Assembly (NCBI GenBank): GCA_949825065.1
Contig: OX463852.1
Location: forward strand, 19,308,189 to 19,372,188
From: Odontocerum albicorne
Taxonomy: Eukaryota; Arthropoda; Insecta; Trichoptera; Odontoceridae
DNA length: 64,000 nucleotides
Direction: 5' to 3'
Part shown: one piece after another, positions 1 through 11,969 of the stretch
Layout: every line of letters starts with the position of its first letter
Numbering within the stretch: the first letter of the stretch is position 1
Notes under the pieces: generated by a model
The model's database searches: none
Told to the model about the DNA's origin: nothing
Seen by the model: the letters and a program-made list of their open reading frames with translations, nothing else
Made by a program: the position numbers and the translations under genes

Positions 1-935
1 AACTTTGTATCTTTGCATTGCTTAAACAAGTCCTCTTGCTTGGAATGGTATGCTTCTATGTGTTAGAGACATGGGTGACGTGTGTAGCTTTAAGAAGCGT
101 TGTGAGACAACGTTTTTGAGAAGTTTATGATTATATATGAACACTTCATTCATATATTACACCCGAAGCCAACATTTTTATTATCACCTATAGGAAATCT
201 ACAAAGGTTTCTTTATAGTTTGTTTCCCTCGGTAAGTTTCTGAGGTTTTCTTAACAAAGTTATTTCTCTTAACAGGAAGTTTCTAATCTACCGCAGCAAC
301 TTCAACATATGCATTAACTTCAACCTAAAACTAAATATGTTAATATCACATATATGTTAGGAAGATCTACACGAACTAATGCCGGAGATATGTGCCAGGA
401 AAGATCGAAGTGGAGATCTGGTTTCTCTAGTAACCTTAATAGGCATATAACGTGATGGTGATGATGATGGGGTAAACATCATTAAGTCTCATTTTAGGAA
501 GAGTTTTAGCTAAAGTTTAATTATCTAGGTGAGGTAGATCGGGAGTACAGAACGGATTTTCGCGATCGGCCTTTAAGTTTTTAATAGATATTACTTAAAG
601 TAAAAGAAAACTAATGACATAAGAACAGTACAGAGACTTCTTAAGGTCACATTTTCAAAATATATTACTTTCAACAGAGGCATCTTTAGTGATCTTTGGT
701 CACTATGTGGCGATACATAAAAATCATTACGCCTTTTCCCAATCGGGTTAGATATACAGGAAAGAAAGCCAGACTTTCGTATCGCTAAATACATATTTCA
801 GCTCCTCTATATCCACACACCTTCTCCTAGAGCTCTTACGATTTATCTGGCATTTATTTTTCTTTAAAAATATTCAGCCACTATCGTTTAATCATTATTC
901 TATATTGTTTTTCTGAGTAATATTTTCAATTTGTC
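1..935. other. AT-rich DNA without a recognisable gene
   Basis: No coding segment is supported. Positions about 118-305 resemble 25015-25240: both hold a gaacact segment, a ggaa.atct segment and a shared aggaagtttctaatc followed by ccgcagc. They are therefore two diverged copies of an unidentified interspersed repeat. The rest looks unique and featureless. Confidence 0.5.
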
Positions 936-944
936 ACTAACAGT

Positions 945-1024
945 GGTTCGAATCCCAGGCTAGATCGCCGTTGAGGAGAGTGCTATTTAAACGACGCTAT
1001 ACTACAATATATACTCGTACATTG
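945..1024 (+). repeat. SINE-C fragment (3' of a tRNA-like B box)
   Basis: The stretch starts with a B-box-like ggttcgaatcc, then gttgaggaga, a short gap, and tggcgctata-like sequence. The same arrangement recurs at 49320-49398, so this is a dispersed, probably tRNA-derived repeat. No A box is preserved here. Confidence 0.4.
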
Positions 1025-1035
1025 TCATTTTATTA

Positions 1036-1535
1036 TTATTATTCACTTGATCCAACCACACCTTCCTTGGTTTTCCTCTACCATGTCTTCCAATGTATAT
1101 TTGTTTTGTTTGTTTTTCTTAATTCATTCTAAATTACATGCCTAAAGCATCTCAAGGGGCTCCTTCTTCATCTTAATACTCGTACATTAGCCTTAAGTTT
1201 CATCCCTTCCACATCCATACAACTTCTATGATTTCGCTTACTTTTTCACATTTCGTTCTTTTAAAATATAATTCACTTGATCTAACCATGTTTTTCTTGA
1301 TCACCCTTTACCGCGCACTCCACTTACATTTGCACTGTACATTTGTTTTTTTATAATGTTTTCGTTTATTCGTTCTACGTGCTCAAATAATTTTAGAATG
1401 CTCTTCTTCATCTTACTTAATAGATGTAATTTATTCCTGATAACTTCATTCCGTATTCTGTCATACATTGTCCCCCCATATATTATTGTCAGTATACGCA
1501 TTTCTACAGTATTTCTGTATATCAATGTTATTTAA
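1036..1535 (-). repeat. LINE-A 3' fragments, two in tandem
   Basis: Read on the minus strand, 1525-1301 encodes a decayed LINE-A C-terminus: MYDRIRNEVIR, then SKMKKS, then a FEHVERINE stretch matching the WFGHVERMNEER signature of better copies at 5.1 and 19.3 kb. A second, more decayed copy covers about 1036-1256. These lie downstream of the reverse transcriptase domain. One copy carries a TACTCGTA insertion at 1177. Confidence 0.65.
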
Positions 1536-2205
1536 TGGTGAAAAATTTTAAATAAGTGTCAATGTTAAATTATAATTAATGTCACAATAATTTATGTACT
1601 TGTACATTTAATTAGTAAAAAATATTAAACAAATGTGATCTTTGATAGATTTCTGATATGTGCAAATTTAACATGGCAAATAATTACAACGTTTAATAGC
1701 ATATTGTGCAATACATAAATGATTGTTTCAGAAAAATTCATATAAATTAGCAGTGATAATTTAATTTTAAATGAGATATACATTATTTCCCAAGGATAAT
1801 ACATAAATGATTTTGATGCATTGCCCTTGGAAAATAACTTATTTTTCCGTATTTAATCAAAACAATACTTAATTAAGCATATGGGTCAGAAGTAAAGTAA
1901 CAATGAGTTGTCAGGCGACCCAGATTTGATACCCGGCGGATTCCGTACTGATTTTACATTCTGACTGCTTTTCTGTTTATATTATACTCGTATTTCATTC
2001 TGATGCATTTTAATCATTTCACACCAACTTGAAGGATATCACTGTATAAATTTGATAAATTTTAAACTTTTTTTTTATTTTAAACAAAAATTTATTTTTT
2101 GGTATAAATATGGAATTAATAAAATACAAATGCGACTTCTATGTACTTATTGGAAACTTTAATTAGTAATATATTACCTACATGAAAAGTTGTATGTGAT
2201 AAATC
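1536..2205. other. AT-rich DNA, no gene seen
   Basis: Homopolymer-rich sequence without a coding or repeat signature I can name. It holds one TACTCGTA motif at 1985-1992. Confidence 0.4.
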
Positions 2206-2405
2206 GTAGCTTGGATGGTTAAGTCCTGAAGGTTTAAGGTTCCATTCCCGTTCTTACCTAGTTTTTAAAAAATGGGTTCCAATCCGATTTTCACTTGCTT
2301 GGTTAACATCTCCATGGTTGGTTGGAAGATATTGCCACTTAGCAACAAACACACCAGATTGTAATGTATGCAACGAAATTGTAATGCAATACAGTATATT
2401 ATTAA
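2206..2405 (+). repeat. SINE-B copy (tRNA-derived)
   Basis: A decayed tRNA-like head with a B-box remnant (ggttccattcccg) is followed by the family body: gggttccaatc, ttttcact, taacatctccatgg, ttggttggaagatattgcca and a tail with tgtaatgcaatacagta. The same body recurs near 17.1, 18.3, 22.5, 31.6, 32.3 and 53.7 kb. Confidence 0.6.
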
Positions 2406-4555
2406 AGACATTCAATATTTTTACAGATATAAAAAGGTGTTTGTACTATTATAAGGAAATAACAAGAGAAAAATTGTAATAACAATTCAATTTTTATTAA
2501 TTTAGATATATACTGGACTAAAAATATCCCATAATGGATAAAAGTTTTTACATCGAAAAGTAATTAAAAAAAATCTTCCGTTTAAATTACAATATTGGCG
2601 TTTAACGAGTTTTAAAAAAGCGATCCTCAATGAAGACAATCTTATTCCGGATGTTTAAATGAAATGGAACCAACACAGACGGCGTCTTTTGTTCCATAAA
2701 CATCGGTTTCCTTTCTTCCATAAACACATATCGTCTTACAAACAACACATAAAATCCAAATAACACAAAACACCACCTCTCTTATTATATCACAGCTCGC
2801 ACGGTGTGAATGTCTCGTTTTTAATCTATGGTTAAACCACACGAAATTGTCTATTGTTTGGCGGACATATTGTATTGTGCATGCTTGACATGTGTCAAAA
2901 CAGATTCGACGAACGGCAAAAGCAACACAAAACTGGTCTTTATATTAAAAAAAATATAAATGAAAAGAAGAGAATTTTATCGAAAAATAATAAACTTATG
3001 GTCTCTGTGAGAAGTGAGATCACTCTTTCACAGATTGTTAACAGATTTGGTTGTTGCCAAGATTTTGTCTATAGTATTTTTTTCTGTATATTATCTCTGG
3101 TCTATGGGACAAATTGGTCTTCATTTAATTTGTATTATGGTGGTTTTCTTTTCAATGCGTCGGACATAAGTTTATAATCGCTTTATTGTTGAATCGCATG
3201 ACATGACGTACCTATATTATTCATTGACAAAAGTGGACTGAAGACTTATTCAAGTGGTGAGTTTTACTTCTCAATTTGTTATTGTTAATGCAGATATTGA
3301 CTGGCATTTTATTATATTTATATCTAGAATATCAAGTGTACATCGAACACTTTTGTAATATACATTTTTCAATCTAAACTTTATGAGATATACAAACATA
3401 ATCTGAAATTTTCGTTTGGTCGTATTTTAGAATTTAATATTTTCAATGAATTATTTCTTAATTTTTGGTATCAACTTCAAGTAATTTATTTTGTTATTTA
3501 ATGATAAATTACTTTTCTATTCCACTTATTAGTGGAATAACAGAGTTATTTAAAGTGTATAATAGAGCGAGAAAGTAAAATGTTTAAATGTTGCGTTCCA
3601 CAAAGTTACCGACAAAAAGAAAATTATTACATTATATCGTCTCTTAACATTCTAAAATAGCTATATTTTATTGCTCAAGAAAATAAACACGTAATACATA
3701 AGTTTCATAAAAGATAATTTATGTTTAAGAAATCAGTGTATACATAAATGTTTTAAAATTAAATATGTTATATCATAAATATGTTAAAATAATCATATAA
3801 GGATGGTTATATCTTGCATAGAAATTGAAAAGTATAACTTATTTTGTAAATAAAATATTTCATATGGCAATTCTTATTAAGTGATAAAGATTCATGTGTT
3901 TTACTATGTTTTAATGTTGTTAATAAGCCAGTCTAATAAATGTATTTAAAACTATGAATAATACAATATTTTACTTCAAATATAACTATAAATTATGACA
4001 TTATTCATACAGAAAACTTTTATATTCCTCTACCACAAAGTAACATTTAATTATTTAAAAAATGTATACTTACAACAAAATACTTTATAAAATTCTACTT
4101 TCTACACAGAAAGTAGAACTCAAAATAGTGTTGAAATGTTAAATAAATTTGTATTTTGCCTTATGCAGTGTTCATAATGAAGATTGACATATCTTATTGT
4201 TTTTTTTTTCGTGTAAAATTCTACTAAACAGAAAGAAAATATCGCAAGAAAAATGTGCATTTTGATATACGAGTACATAGGTATTGAAGAAAAAAATAAA
4301 CCTATTTTTGCAACACCAAACCTACGGGAAGTAATTTAAATATGATTTTTCTTGAAATGCAGCTCAATTACAGTGCAACTGTAGGCCTAATTTTACCCTT
4401 TCGTGTTATTCTCAACGACAAATCGCTGCAATAACTCCTGATGAATATACAATTCACCTTATGAATTTAAACAAAACTTAAAACTTTTGTATATTTAACT
4501 CTAGTCTACGATAGTTTTCAACTTAAATTAAATTGTATTTAAAATATTTGATGAA
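2406..4555. other. AT-rich DNA without a supported gene
   Basis: The longest open frame (2854-3177, plus strand, 107 codons) matches no family I recognise, and AT-rich DNA yields such frames by chance. A splice-donor-like tggtgagt occurs near 3256 but nothing links it to coding sequence. One TACGAGTA motif sits at 4268-4275. Confidence 0.45.
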
Positions 4556-4559
4556 TCGG

Positions 4560-5357
4560 TGTATAGTAAAACAATAAATGTAGTTATTAAAGACGAATCC
4601 TATCTTAAGACACGTGTTATAAGATGGGTGAAAAGAATACACTGCACAAGTAGTTTGGACATATTGAACGAACGGAAAATCAACTTCAGTGAGAAGTATT
4701 TGTTGAAGGTGAGCATCGATAAAAGTATGGTTATACCAAGCGAATGAAATTTTGATGTAAGGAAAGGTAACGATTAAGATAAATCGAAGGAACTGTATGA
4801 GAAAATATATGAATGTATCATAGATAAAGTTTTTATAATTTACTTTGCATTCAGACGTTCCGAGTTCAATTTTCCTTAAATAACGAACGATTTTATTTTT
4901 CCGCACTATGTGCTTGCGCATAGTGGTAGAAATTGAATGTATTATATTTTTACACATTACATCTATAAATGCTGTAGAAATAGGTACACTTAGAAGAGTA
5001 CATGTGGTGACAATGTATGACAGAATAAAATGAGTAGGGTTGATTGTAAACTTAAAGGTGTGATGAGCAAGATGATGAATAGTACTGTCAGATGGTTTGG
5101 GCACGTAGAACGAATGAATGAAGAAAGAGTAACAAAACAAATATACACTGCAAATTTGAGTGGGAGGCGTGGTAGATATAGAGCAAGGAAAGTATATTTG
5201 GATCAAGTGTATGATATTTTGAAAGAAAAAAATCTATAAAGGCAGTGAAATCGTAGGAGTTGTACGAGAAGGGTGTAGAAGAGGCGAAATATGTGTCTGG
5301 TACCCTTTCCTTTCTGCCTGCCCCGATAGGGAGACGGCGTGATGATATTTGAATCCA
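4560..5357 (+). repeat. LINE-A 3' end copies
   Basis: Positions 5030-5239 encode the conserved C-terminal tail of a non-LTR retrotransposon ORF2: VRWFGHVERMNEERVTKQIY, then LSGRRGRYRARKVYLDQV. The untranslated 3' end follows (gcctgccccgatagggag, acggcgtgatgatat), stopping near 5357. The preceding 4560-4850 is a much more decayed copy. No reverse transcriptase domain is present, as expected for 5'-truncated LINE insertions. Confidence 0.7.
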
Positions 5358-5430
5358 TGTACTGACCTAACCCAAATTTTACCTGTTTTGAAATATTCAA
5401 ATAATAATTCACGTTAAATGTATTTGTACG

Positions 5431-5835
5431 TTGAGGTGCATGGCCGCGTGGTAACGCACTGGACTTCCTTGCCGAAGGTCGCTGGTTCGAACCTTACGCT
5501 GTGTTACTCCCCTCAAATGACACAGGCATTTTTTCCGCCTAGTGTTCTGAGACACATATGACTTCGATCATGTATATTTTAAAAATAAGGAAAAAAACAT
5601 GTCGGTGTGCTCCGATCGTCTCGCTTCAGATGTGCCATCGGGCCCTGTACGTCGGTATGCCCGGTGAGTTTACTGGTGTGCAACAGCTGACTCACTTAAA
5701 GAGGAGGAAAAAAGAGAAAGAAACGAAAACTCTGCGGCACAGCTTTGATTTCTAACTAATTTAACGTTGGAATGGCGAAGGAATCCTCGACTTTCGTACT
5801 CGTCCAGCAACGACGACGCTTGTACGTACGTACGG
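5431..5835 (+). repeat. SINE-A copy with polymerase III A and B boxes
   Basis: A tRNA-like head has A box tggccgcgtgg at 5441-5451 and B box ggttcgaacc at 5484-5493. The body runs to ctcgactttcgtactcgtcc and cagcaacgacgac. A copy in the opposite orientation lies at 14755-15142 and a head-only copy at 14186-14247. Transcription would start at the head; mobilisation would depend on a LINE. It is a SINE, not a functional tRNA gene. Confidence 0.7.
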
Positions 5836-6590
5836 AATTGCTTTTCTATGGCGGATTGATTATATTTTGAGAAGTTGGAAGTTTGTATTTATCTATGATT
5901 GAATACATTTAGCAAAATATTATATAAGACACTGTTCTGAGACTATACCAATAGTGATAATGTGGCACGAGTACAATGTGGTGACTGACTTGGATATGGA
6001 AATATTGAGTTCAACGCAGGCAGGGTTGAAGAAGATGGTGGCTGAATCGACGGAAGAATGAGTATTTTTTTTTCTTTATCTCCCTTCATCTACAAATTCA
6101 TAGCATTTCACGAATATCCTAAAGCACGAGATAAACAATGGTAATTGAGATTTTAATAATTGGTATTGTTTACAAATAATTTATTTTTCGTGTATTCATT
6201 GATAATTTTTTTGTAAATGTTCTTTAAAATAAAATAAAAAACTATGTTACTGTTACCATTAAATTAAGACATACCACATGATTTATGTATTTTGTTTCTC
6301 GTTTTCTCAATGTTCATTCAAAATATTTTTTTTCTTTTATTTTTTCTTGTCACTTTTGAGTTTCCGTCGTATTGTTGTTATACGAGTATACTGGGATTCT
6401 CTTCCAACAACTTTTTCAAACATTATTTGCACTAGAATTTGATTTAACAACCTTGTTGATGAACTTGTTTTAACTATAGTGACATGAGTTCAATTGCTAT
6501 TAAAATTAAAATAATACAGTAATCCTTCCATTTGTGAGATCTCCAATTACACAAATTCATTTAATATGGTTTATTTCGTTTCAAATGTAT
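5836..6590. other. AT-rich DNA, no gene seen
   Basis: No coding or repeat signature recognised, apart from a TACGAGTA motif at 6381-6388. Confidence 0.4.
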
Positions 6591-6593
6591 AAC

Positions 6594-7130
6594 AGTACAT
6601 TCATATCATCACGCCATTTTCCTGTCAGAGTAGGCACAGAGGACAGAGCGCTATACTTGCCTATCTCAACACATATCGTTAACCTCATCTACATCCATAA
6701 AAGTTCTATTCTAGATTTTTCTGATTTTCTACATTTTCTTCTTTTAGGATATTATTAACTTGGCCCAACCATACTTTTCTTGGTCTTCTTCTCACCAGCT
6801 TTCCACTCACATTTGCACTATGTATCTGTTTCGTTAGTCTTCAATCATTCGTCCCACATGCCCAAACGTCCTTAGTGTGATCTTCTTCATCTTACTTAAT
6901 ATATCAACCTTAAGTTCACATTCATCCCTTATCACTTAATCCCGTATTCTGCCATACATTGTCACTCCATGTATTATTTTCAATGTACACATTTCTATAG
7001 CATTTTTTTCGGCTCCTCTCAGTCTTTTCCACGTTCACGTTTTGCTCCCATTCATCAAAGTTGACATCAAAATACTATTATGGACCATCCTCTAAGCAGA
7101 TTATGATATTGTCCGAGTTTGTATACTTTA
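6594..7130 (-). repeat. LINE-A 3' end copy
   Basis: Its left end is the complement of the family terminus (catatcatcacgccatttt). Next come the complements of the WFGHVERMNEER and MYDRIRNE coding stretches, then a stretch ending near the gacagtatcaaa-type sequence. Frame is lost in several places. It is a 5'-truncated remnant. Confidence 0.65.
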
Positions 7131-7724
7131 GTGCCCCGTTGACTTTGTTTCCTATCTCTACATACCGTTAGTATCTCTCTTAACTCTTCGATTTTCTGAA
7201 TATACTACTAAATTGTAAGTCAATAGATGTCACTAATATATAATGATGCCATCTATTAACTAATAATTTGGCTTCTAGCTCGTTATTTTTAAATACCAAT
7301 TTGTTTTTTTAATAATTGCAGTCTGATTTTCATTTAAAGGTTTCTGTTACAGTTTTTTGGTTGGTTTAAAGAAATTATCAGATTAGACTGTATACAGTGA
7401 AAGTGTAATATAAATATTAATTCACATTTTTAAGGTTTTTAACGTTGTAAACATACGCAAAACATTCAATCCTGTCAATCAAAGCGACATATGAATGTTA
7501 AAATCACGGTGGAAATTATTGAATTTTCTATGTACCTATCTTTACAACGATAAAAACCTGAAAATATTAATTCGTTACATAATTCTCAAGTTCTGGCAAA
7601 ATGAACATAAGTTTATCGGAGTCCAGTTATACACATATTGAAAGAAGAGTAGCGACAGGGAACAAGATATACGGATCACTTAATGTTATATAGGCACAAC
7701 AACCCTGCTATATCAAAAGTAGTA
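7131..7724. other. AT-rich DNA, no gene seen
   Basis: Nothing recognisable on either strand. Confidence 0.4.
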
Positions 7725-8195
7725 AAAATGACAATATATAATAATGTGTTGGTGCTCATCTTGACGTATGGAAGTGAAATTTGGAATTGACGTAGTGATG
7801 AAAGTACGATTAATGTTATGGAGAATCATGCATTAAGAAAAAAATGTGGAATGTCAATTTATGAACGAAGACGGAATGAAGACATCAGAAATAGATAAAA
7901 TATTTTTTTAAAGATAAAAAAGGAGTTTTAAGATGATTTGGGGATGTAGGGAAAATACGTGGGGAAAGAATAATTAAGTGAGTATACAAGTGTAAGGAGT
8001 GCGTGCAAGAGACAAACCGAGAAAAACGTGGCTGGAACAAGTATGAAGAATTGGAACTAGTATGAATAATGGAAGATTGTGCATGACGAGATGTGCATGG
8101 AGGAGGCAAAAGTGGTGTCATTGGATAGAAAAAAATAGAGATCTGTTCTCTCTATCTACCCCGCAAAGGACACGGCGTGATGATATGCATGTAAA
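7725..8195 (+). repeat. LINE-A 3' end copy, diverged
   Basis: The translated remnant contains an LTYGSEIW stretch, ENHALRKKCG, YERRRNEDIRN and then a decayed GRPRK-like region. It ends with the family terminus acggcgtgatgatatgcatg. It extends further 5' than most copies, reaching the segment just after the reverse transcriptase. Confidence 0.6.
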
Positions 8196-8440
8196 ATATC
8201 GATTGTTTTTCTTATATATTTATTGATATAACAAAAATAACAATTGGTAGACAAGCGTCTTGCCAACTAGGCCGTCGTAAACATTCTAATATGGTGTTCC
8301 GAAAAGTTAAAGCCGACACCTTTGATGACAAAAATTAAAGTTTTACAGAAAATACAGTGAAAAGTATCACGAATAATAAAAATTAACCACATAATCAGCG
8401 CATGATTCAATCGAAAAAAGTCAATCATTTGTCAAACGTA

Positions 8441-8645
8441 CTAATGAATTACTTTAGCAGATGCTTGAGCCACCCCTCCCCACTCCTCCACCCGGTCAGA
8501 GAGGTAGGCCCCCTCCCCATCGTAACAAAATAACCAATCAAATTGATGGAATGCCCCCCACCCTGCGGCTCGGCAAGGAGTGACGAGTGGTGAGGGGTGA
8601 TTGAGATCTGGAAACGTGGCACCGCGGGGTAATTTCACTTTTTAT
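8441..8645. other. GC-rich patch of unknown nature
   Basis: About 200 bp rich in C and G (cacccctccccactcctcc, ctgcggctcggcaaggagtg) stand out from the AT-rich surroundings. The minus-strand 65-codon frame here matches nothing I know. A SINE-B head remnant in reverse orientation lies just before it, near 8235-8280. Confidence 0.4.
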
Positions 8646-8789
8646 CTGCACCAATAATCAAATGGGGTGGACTGGAAAATGAAAGATTATTTTTTTAGAT
8701 AGCTTGATCTTATGTTATCTTAGACTTACAAAAATGTTTAATAAGCAAAACTGGTTGCCCATAATGGAGTATTTACGTAAGTAATACGT

Positions 8790-8860
8790 CTGTCTTCCAG
8801 CCCGGGGGTTGCGAGTTCCATTCCAGTTGGAGTCCAGATTTTTTTTAAATATTCCAATCT
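8790..8860 (+). repeat. SINE-B head fragment
   Basis: tctgtcttccagcccggggg, then gcgagttccattccagttgg and a T-run correspond to the anticodon-arm, B-box and post-head part of SINE-B. It is truncated on both sides. Confidence 0.4.
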
Positions 8861-8869
8861 TGTTTTTAC

Positions 8870-9225
8870 TTTCAGGCCACAATATATTATGTGGTCTGGA
8901 AAATAAATTCGTATTTTTAGATAGAGTTCAAACCCATTTTTTTTGTTTTCATTTGTTACATGTTCGTGGATGGTATATCTCGATATTTTCAGTTTCTGTG
9001 CAATCTCTCGTGACATAAAGCCTTGATTTGATCGTTATCACTGGTAATCGGCGTTCCAGGGCGGACACCACATGCAAGTGTCGTATCATCATTGCAGATT
9101 TTTTACACCACATTTGACAAACACGATCGCTTACTGCATCGTCACCATACACTGTACATATATTTTTTTGCGGTAGTAAAAAGTATCATAATAAAAAACT
9201 TATTTTACTCCACCTTCGAAATTAC
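8870..9225 (-). pseudogene. Mariner-like N-terminal helix-turn-helix fragment
   Basis: The minus strand encodes VYGDDAVSDRVCQMW, then with frame changes DDTTLACGVRPGTPITSDND and REIAQKLKISRYTIHEHV. This is the layout of the N-terminal DNA-binding half of a mariner-type transposase: the VYGDDA motif between helices, a GRPGTP-like hook, and a second helix-turn-helix. The catalytic half is absent. A related fragment in plus orientation lies at 36240-36520, and both are followed by a shared LKIR.YFPD-encoding stretch. Confidence 0.5.
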
Positions 9226-9614
9226 GCCAAAAACTGCTCAAACCATTTGTTTAAACAATCGTCGAAAAAATGCGCTAAACTATTACTTTTCATAATAATA
9301 TACATTCAACCTCGGGATTCTGTTGTCACGTGTACGCCTGTGCTGGACATATGGATCACATGCCTGAGTACTCTCAAGAAATATCCTCTTTTACGAGGGG
9401 ATGGAGAGCAGAAGAAAGCTCGGTGGTCAACGCAAGATACCTATATAAGGGCGTACTGTATGAGACGCTTAAAACATTAATGCTTCGTATAACTGTGGGA
9501 GCAAAGAGCAGCTGATTGAGCCAAATGGCATAAAACTGTTGCTAGTTATCAAGGATCCTAATGGAATAAGAAGACGCAGAAAAGCTGCAACAACTGAAGC
9601 TTCTTGTCCTATAT
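9226..9614. other. Unassigned sequence
   Basis: Moderately GC-richer than its surroundings from about 9310. Three short overlapping frames exist, none recognisable. Confidence 0.35.
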
Positions 9615-10363
9615 CAGGGATGGCCAACCTTTTTAGGTCGTGTACCAAAACCGATATTGGGTAAATGTTCGCGGGCCTCACGTGCATTTTTTTTTAATTC
9701 ATAGGCATATCAAAATTTGAATGTCATAAACGACGAACCGTGCTCCCATTAGTCTTGATTTATATGGCACTATTTTTTGTGTGAACCTATCAATATTATT
9801 CCATGAGCACTATGTCAAGTATACCCTTGGCTTGCTAAGGGTTGCTGAAAAGCGCGATTAAAGTATATTTTAGGTATACTCGATCTTATCATCTCAGTGA
9901 AAAAAAAATTCACCATCGGGAATCAAACCAGGGATATTTAATTCGTGAGCCCAACGACTTTACTGTACTGAACGGTGAGTGCTGACAAATTCTTACGTTG
10001 TTTTTAAATTGAATATAAATACAATTCACATTATGTGAGTGTCATATTACATAAATACCTAGATAAATAAATATAAATTTTATTTTACATATTTATTAAA
10101 CGTAAAAAATACATATATATGTACCTAAATTGTGTCTTATTTTCGTATGTAATATTATATTATTTTTCATGACATTTAAATGAGATTTTTATATTTTAAT
10201 ACAATTTTTTTTCTTTATATCGGAAATCTGGAGTATGTTGCTATTATTAAACCACTATGTTTTATAATTTATATTATGATAAATAAATAAAACAGCTTTC
10301 GTACAATAAAAACAGCTTATGAACCGCGTAACACCCTGGCAGGCCGTGAGTTTATCATGCCTG
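9615..10363. mobile_element. Non-autonomous hAT-type element
   Basis: The left end cagggatggccaacc is a typical hAT terminus. The right end, read inward, is caggcatgataaact, matching 10 of 15 positions. Flanking 8-mers tcctatat (9607-9614) and gactatat (10364-10371) agree at 6 of 8 positions, consistent with an aged 8-bp target duplication. The 749-bp interior has no transposase, so mobility would require a transposase in trans. Confidence 0.6.
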
Positions 10364-10401
10364 GACTATATGCAACATAATGTCTATCACAAATTGGCTT
10401 A

Positions 10402-10647
10402 CAGTGCCTGGCGGTAAGTAATACACATCGGGCTTAAGAAAAAAACTGTTGGCCATAATCGGCTAACTTCAGCTTTGTAGAGCGTCGTGTCTGTTCGCCT
10501 AGAACGCTTGACAACGACTGACAAATCGCGATGGAACACGTGTATGAATGACATACACGCTCTGCTATACAAAGCCGAAGTTAGCCGATTATGGCCGACA
10601 ATATCTTTCTTAACCCCGATGTATATTACTTACCGCCGGGTACTGTG
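10402..10647. repeat. Snap-back inverted repeat (MITE-like)
   Basis: Left arm 10402-10486 and right arm about 10559-10645 are near-complementary. Both contain ggcggtaagtaata, tcgg, ttaagaaa, ggccataatcggctaact and tc.gctttgta. The arms are about 85 bp with a spacer of about 70 bp, so a transcript would fold into a long hairpin. No coding sequence is present. It starts 38 bp after the neighbouring hAT-type element. Confidence 0.7.
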
Positions 10648-10799
10648 CATTGTTTGCTCTGGAGGTGCCAACGTCAAGTGTCTTGATCATCCGCTTTGTA
10701 TTGTGCCTTCTATTATACTCGTCATGAGTAATGAATGGATTTTCAATCAGTCACATTCAAAACGTTTGGAATAAAGTTAGCAATTACAATAGAGAAATA

Positions 10800-11225
10800 C
10801 GAAACTACTTTCCTGACAATGTATTATTTACTTCACCAGGTTGTATTATATACAACTTAAGTGTAAATACAGTAAGGAATAAAATAAATAAACGGAACTA
10901 GATGAGAAAATGTGTGGATGTGGAGGAGGTGAAGAAAATTAAGCACCCCGTCCTCTCTGCTTACACCGATAAATAAATAGTATGTTCATTTCAGTTTGGG
11001 TCAGTTTGATCCCATCACCACCGACGCTGTTATAGAGGACAAACCACGAATGTCTCCATGTAGCTCGATTTACACTAGATGATGATGTTGAGATTGGTGT
11101 ATTTTTATCATTTATTTATTTAGATACTTTATTGTAAAATATATAAGTGGGAGTTTAATGCCATACGTCAATCTCTTCCAACTAACCATAAAAAGTTAAA
11201 CTGGTTTGTATAAATTGCTTCAATT
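10800..11225. repeat. LINE-A terminus and SINE-B tail fragments
   Basis: Positions 10890-10975 resemble the LINE-A end (gaaaatgtgtggatgtggag, ccgtcctctctgcttac). Positions about 11130-11220 carry the SINE-B tail in reverse. Between them, about 10980-11100, nothing is recognisable. Confidence 0.4.
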
Positions 11226-11785
11226 TTCACAACGTTATTTAAAAAAACTTATACATAACATAACATATGGTATATTAGCATTCAAAAACAAAAAATAATT
11301 GCTTTTGTCACCAAAGACTGAGAAATAAAAAAGATCTTTGAAGAAAACTTATATACCTAAAGTCTTTTTGTGTTTTGTACAGCGTGGTTGGCTTATACTA
11401 TAATGCTGAAGTTTCGAAAATTAAACAGTTTTAATCTTCCGCACTAAGTGGATGCACGCCGGATACCACTTGGCTTGGTGTCAACTTTTGACGAAGTGAA
11501 TTATAAACATGTTCCGAAGATGAAGACTGCTAATTTTTTGAAAAGTTAGCATCATAAGCGGTACCACGGTCCGAACTACCTTAAACAACTAGACGAAGAA
11601 CCACGAAAGCCTCAAAACATATTTGGAGAAACACATTTCATCATTGAAGTTAGGTGTCATATTTTTTAAGTCGTTGTTTGAAACAAGCTAATTAGTGCGA
11701 GTCTTAACAGCAGCGATAACTGATGTTATATTATCGAACTTTCTTCCTTTTTATTAATTCATATATTGTAATTTGTTTTTATCAA
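11226..11785. other. No gene seen
   Basis: AT-rich sequence without a recognisable coding or repeat signature. Confidence 0.4.
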
Positions 11786-11789
11786 ACAC

Positions 11790-11885
11790 TGTTTATTTCA
11801 CTTTTCGTAACGGTATAGCCCTACCGGTTTCAAGGCTTTCACCTCATCATCAGGGGAGCACAAACAAGTCTTGTTTGGCGGGAGT
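11790..11885 (-). ncRNA. Hammerhead-ribozyme-like motif, possible Penelope-type remnant
   Basis: On the minus strand CTGATGA (11847-11853) is followed by a short pairing segment and then GAAAC (its GAAA at 11828-11831) leading into a CGGTA/TACCG stem. CUGAUGA, GAAA and a short third stem are the core layout of the minimal hammerhead ribozymes found in Penelope-like retroelements. I could not draw a convincing first stem, so activity is unproven. A polyadenylation-like aaataaa follows downstream on the same strand. Confidence 0.3.
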
Positions 11886-11969
11886 GTAAAAATATATAGA
11901 AAATTAATGTAGTATTGAATATTTAAGGAGTTGAGTACAATAAATTCAAATATGTTACTGTAAATTTGT

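Noticed and set aside
2854..3177. 107-codon plus-strand open frame followed by a donor-like gtgagt near 3256
   Set aside because: No recognisable domain, no matching acceptor or partner exon, and AT-rich DNA gives such frames by chance.
4523..5206. 227-codon minus-strand open frame
   Set aside because: It is the antisense shadow of LINE-A fragments that code on the plus strand.
5431..5500. tRNA gene suggested by A and B boxes
   Set aside because: The same boxes head a dispersed repeat with a body, and no complete acceptor stem or cloverleaf can be drawn; it is a SINE. The same applies to 14186-14247, 23055-23465 and 31503-31570.
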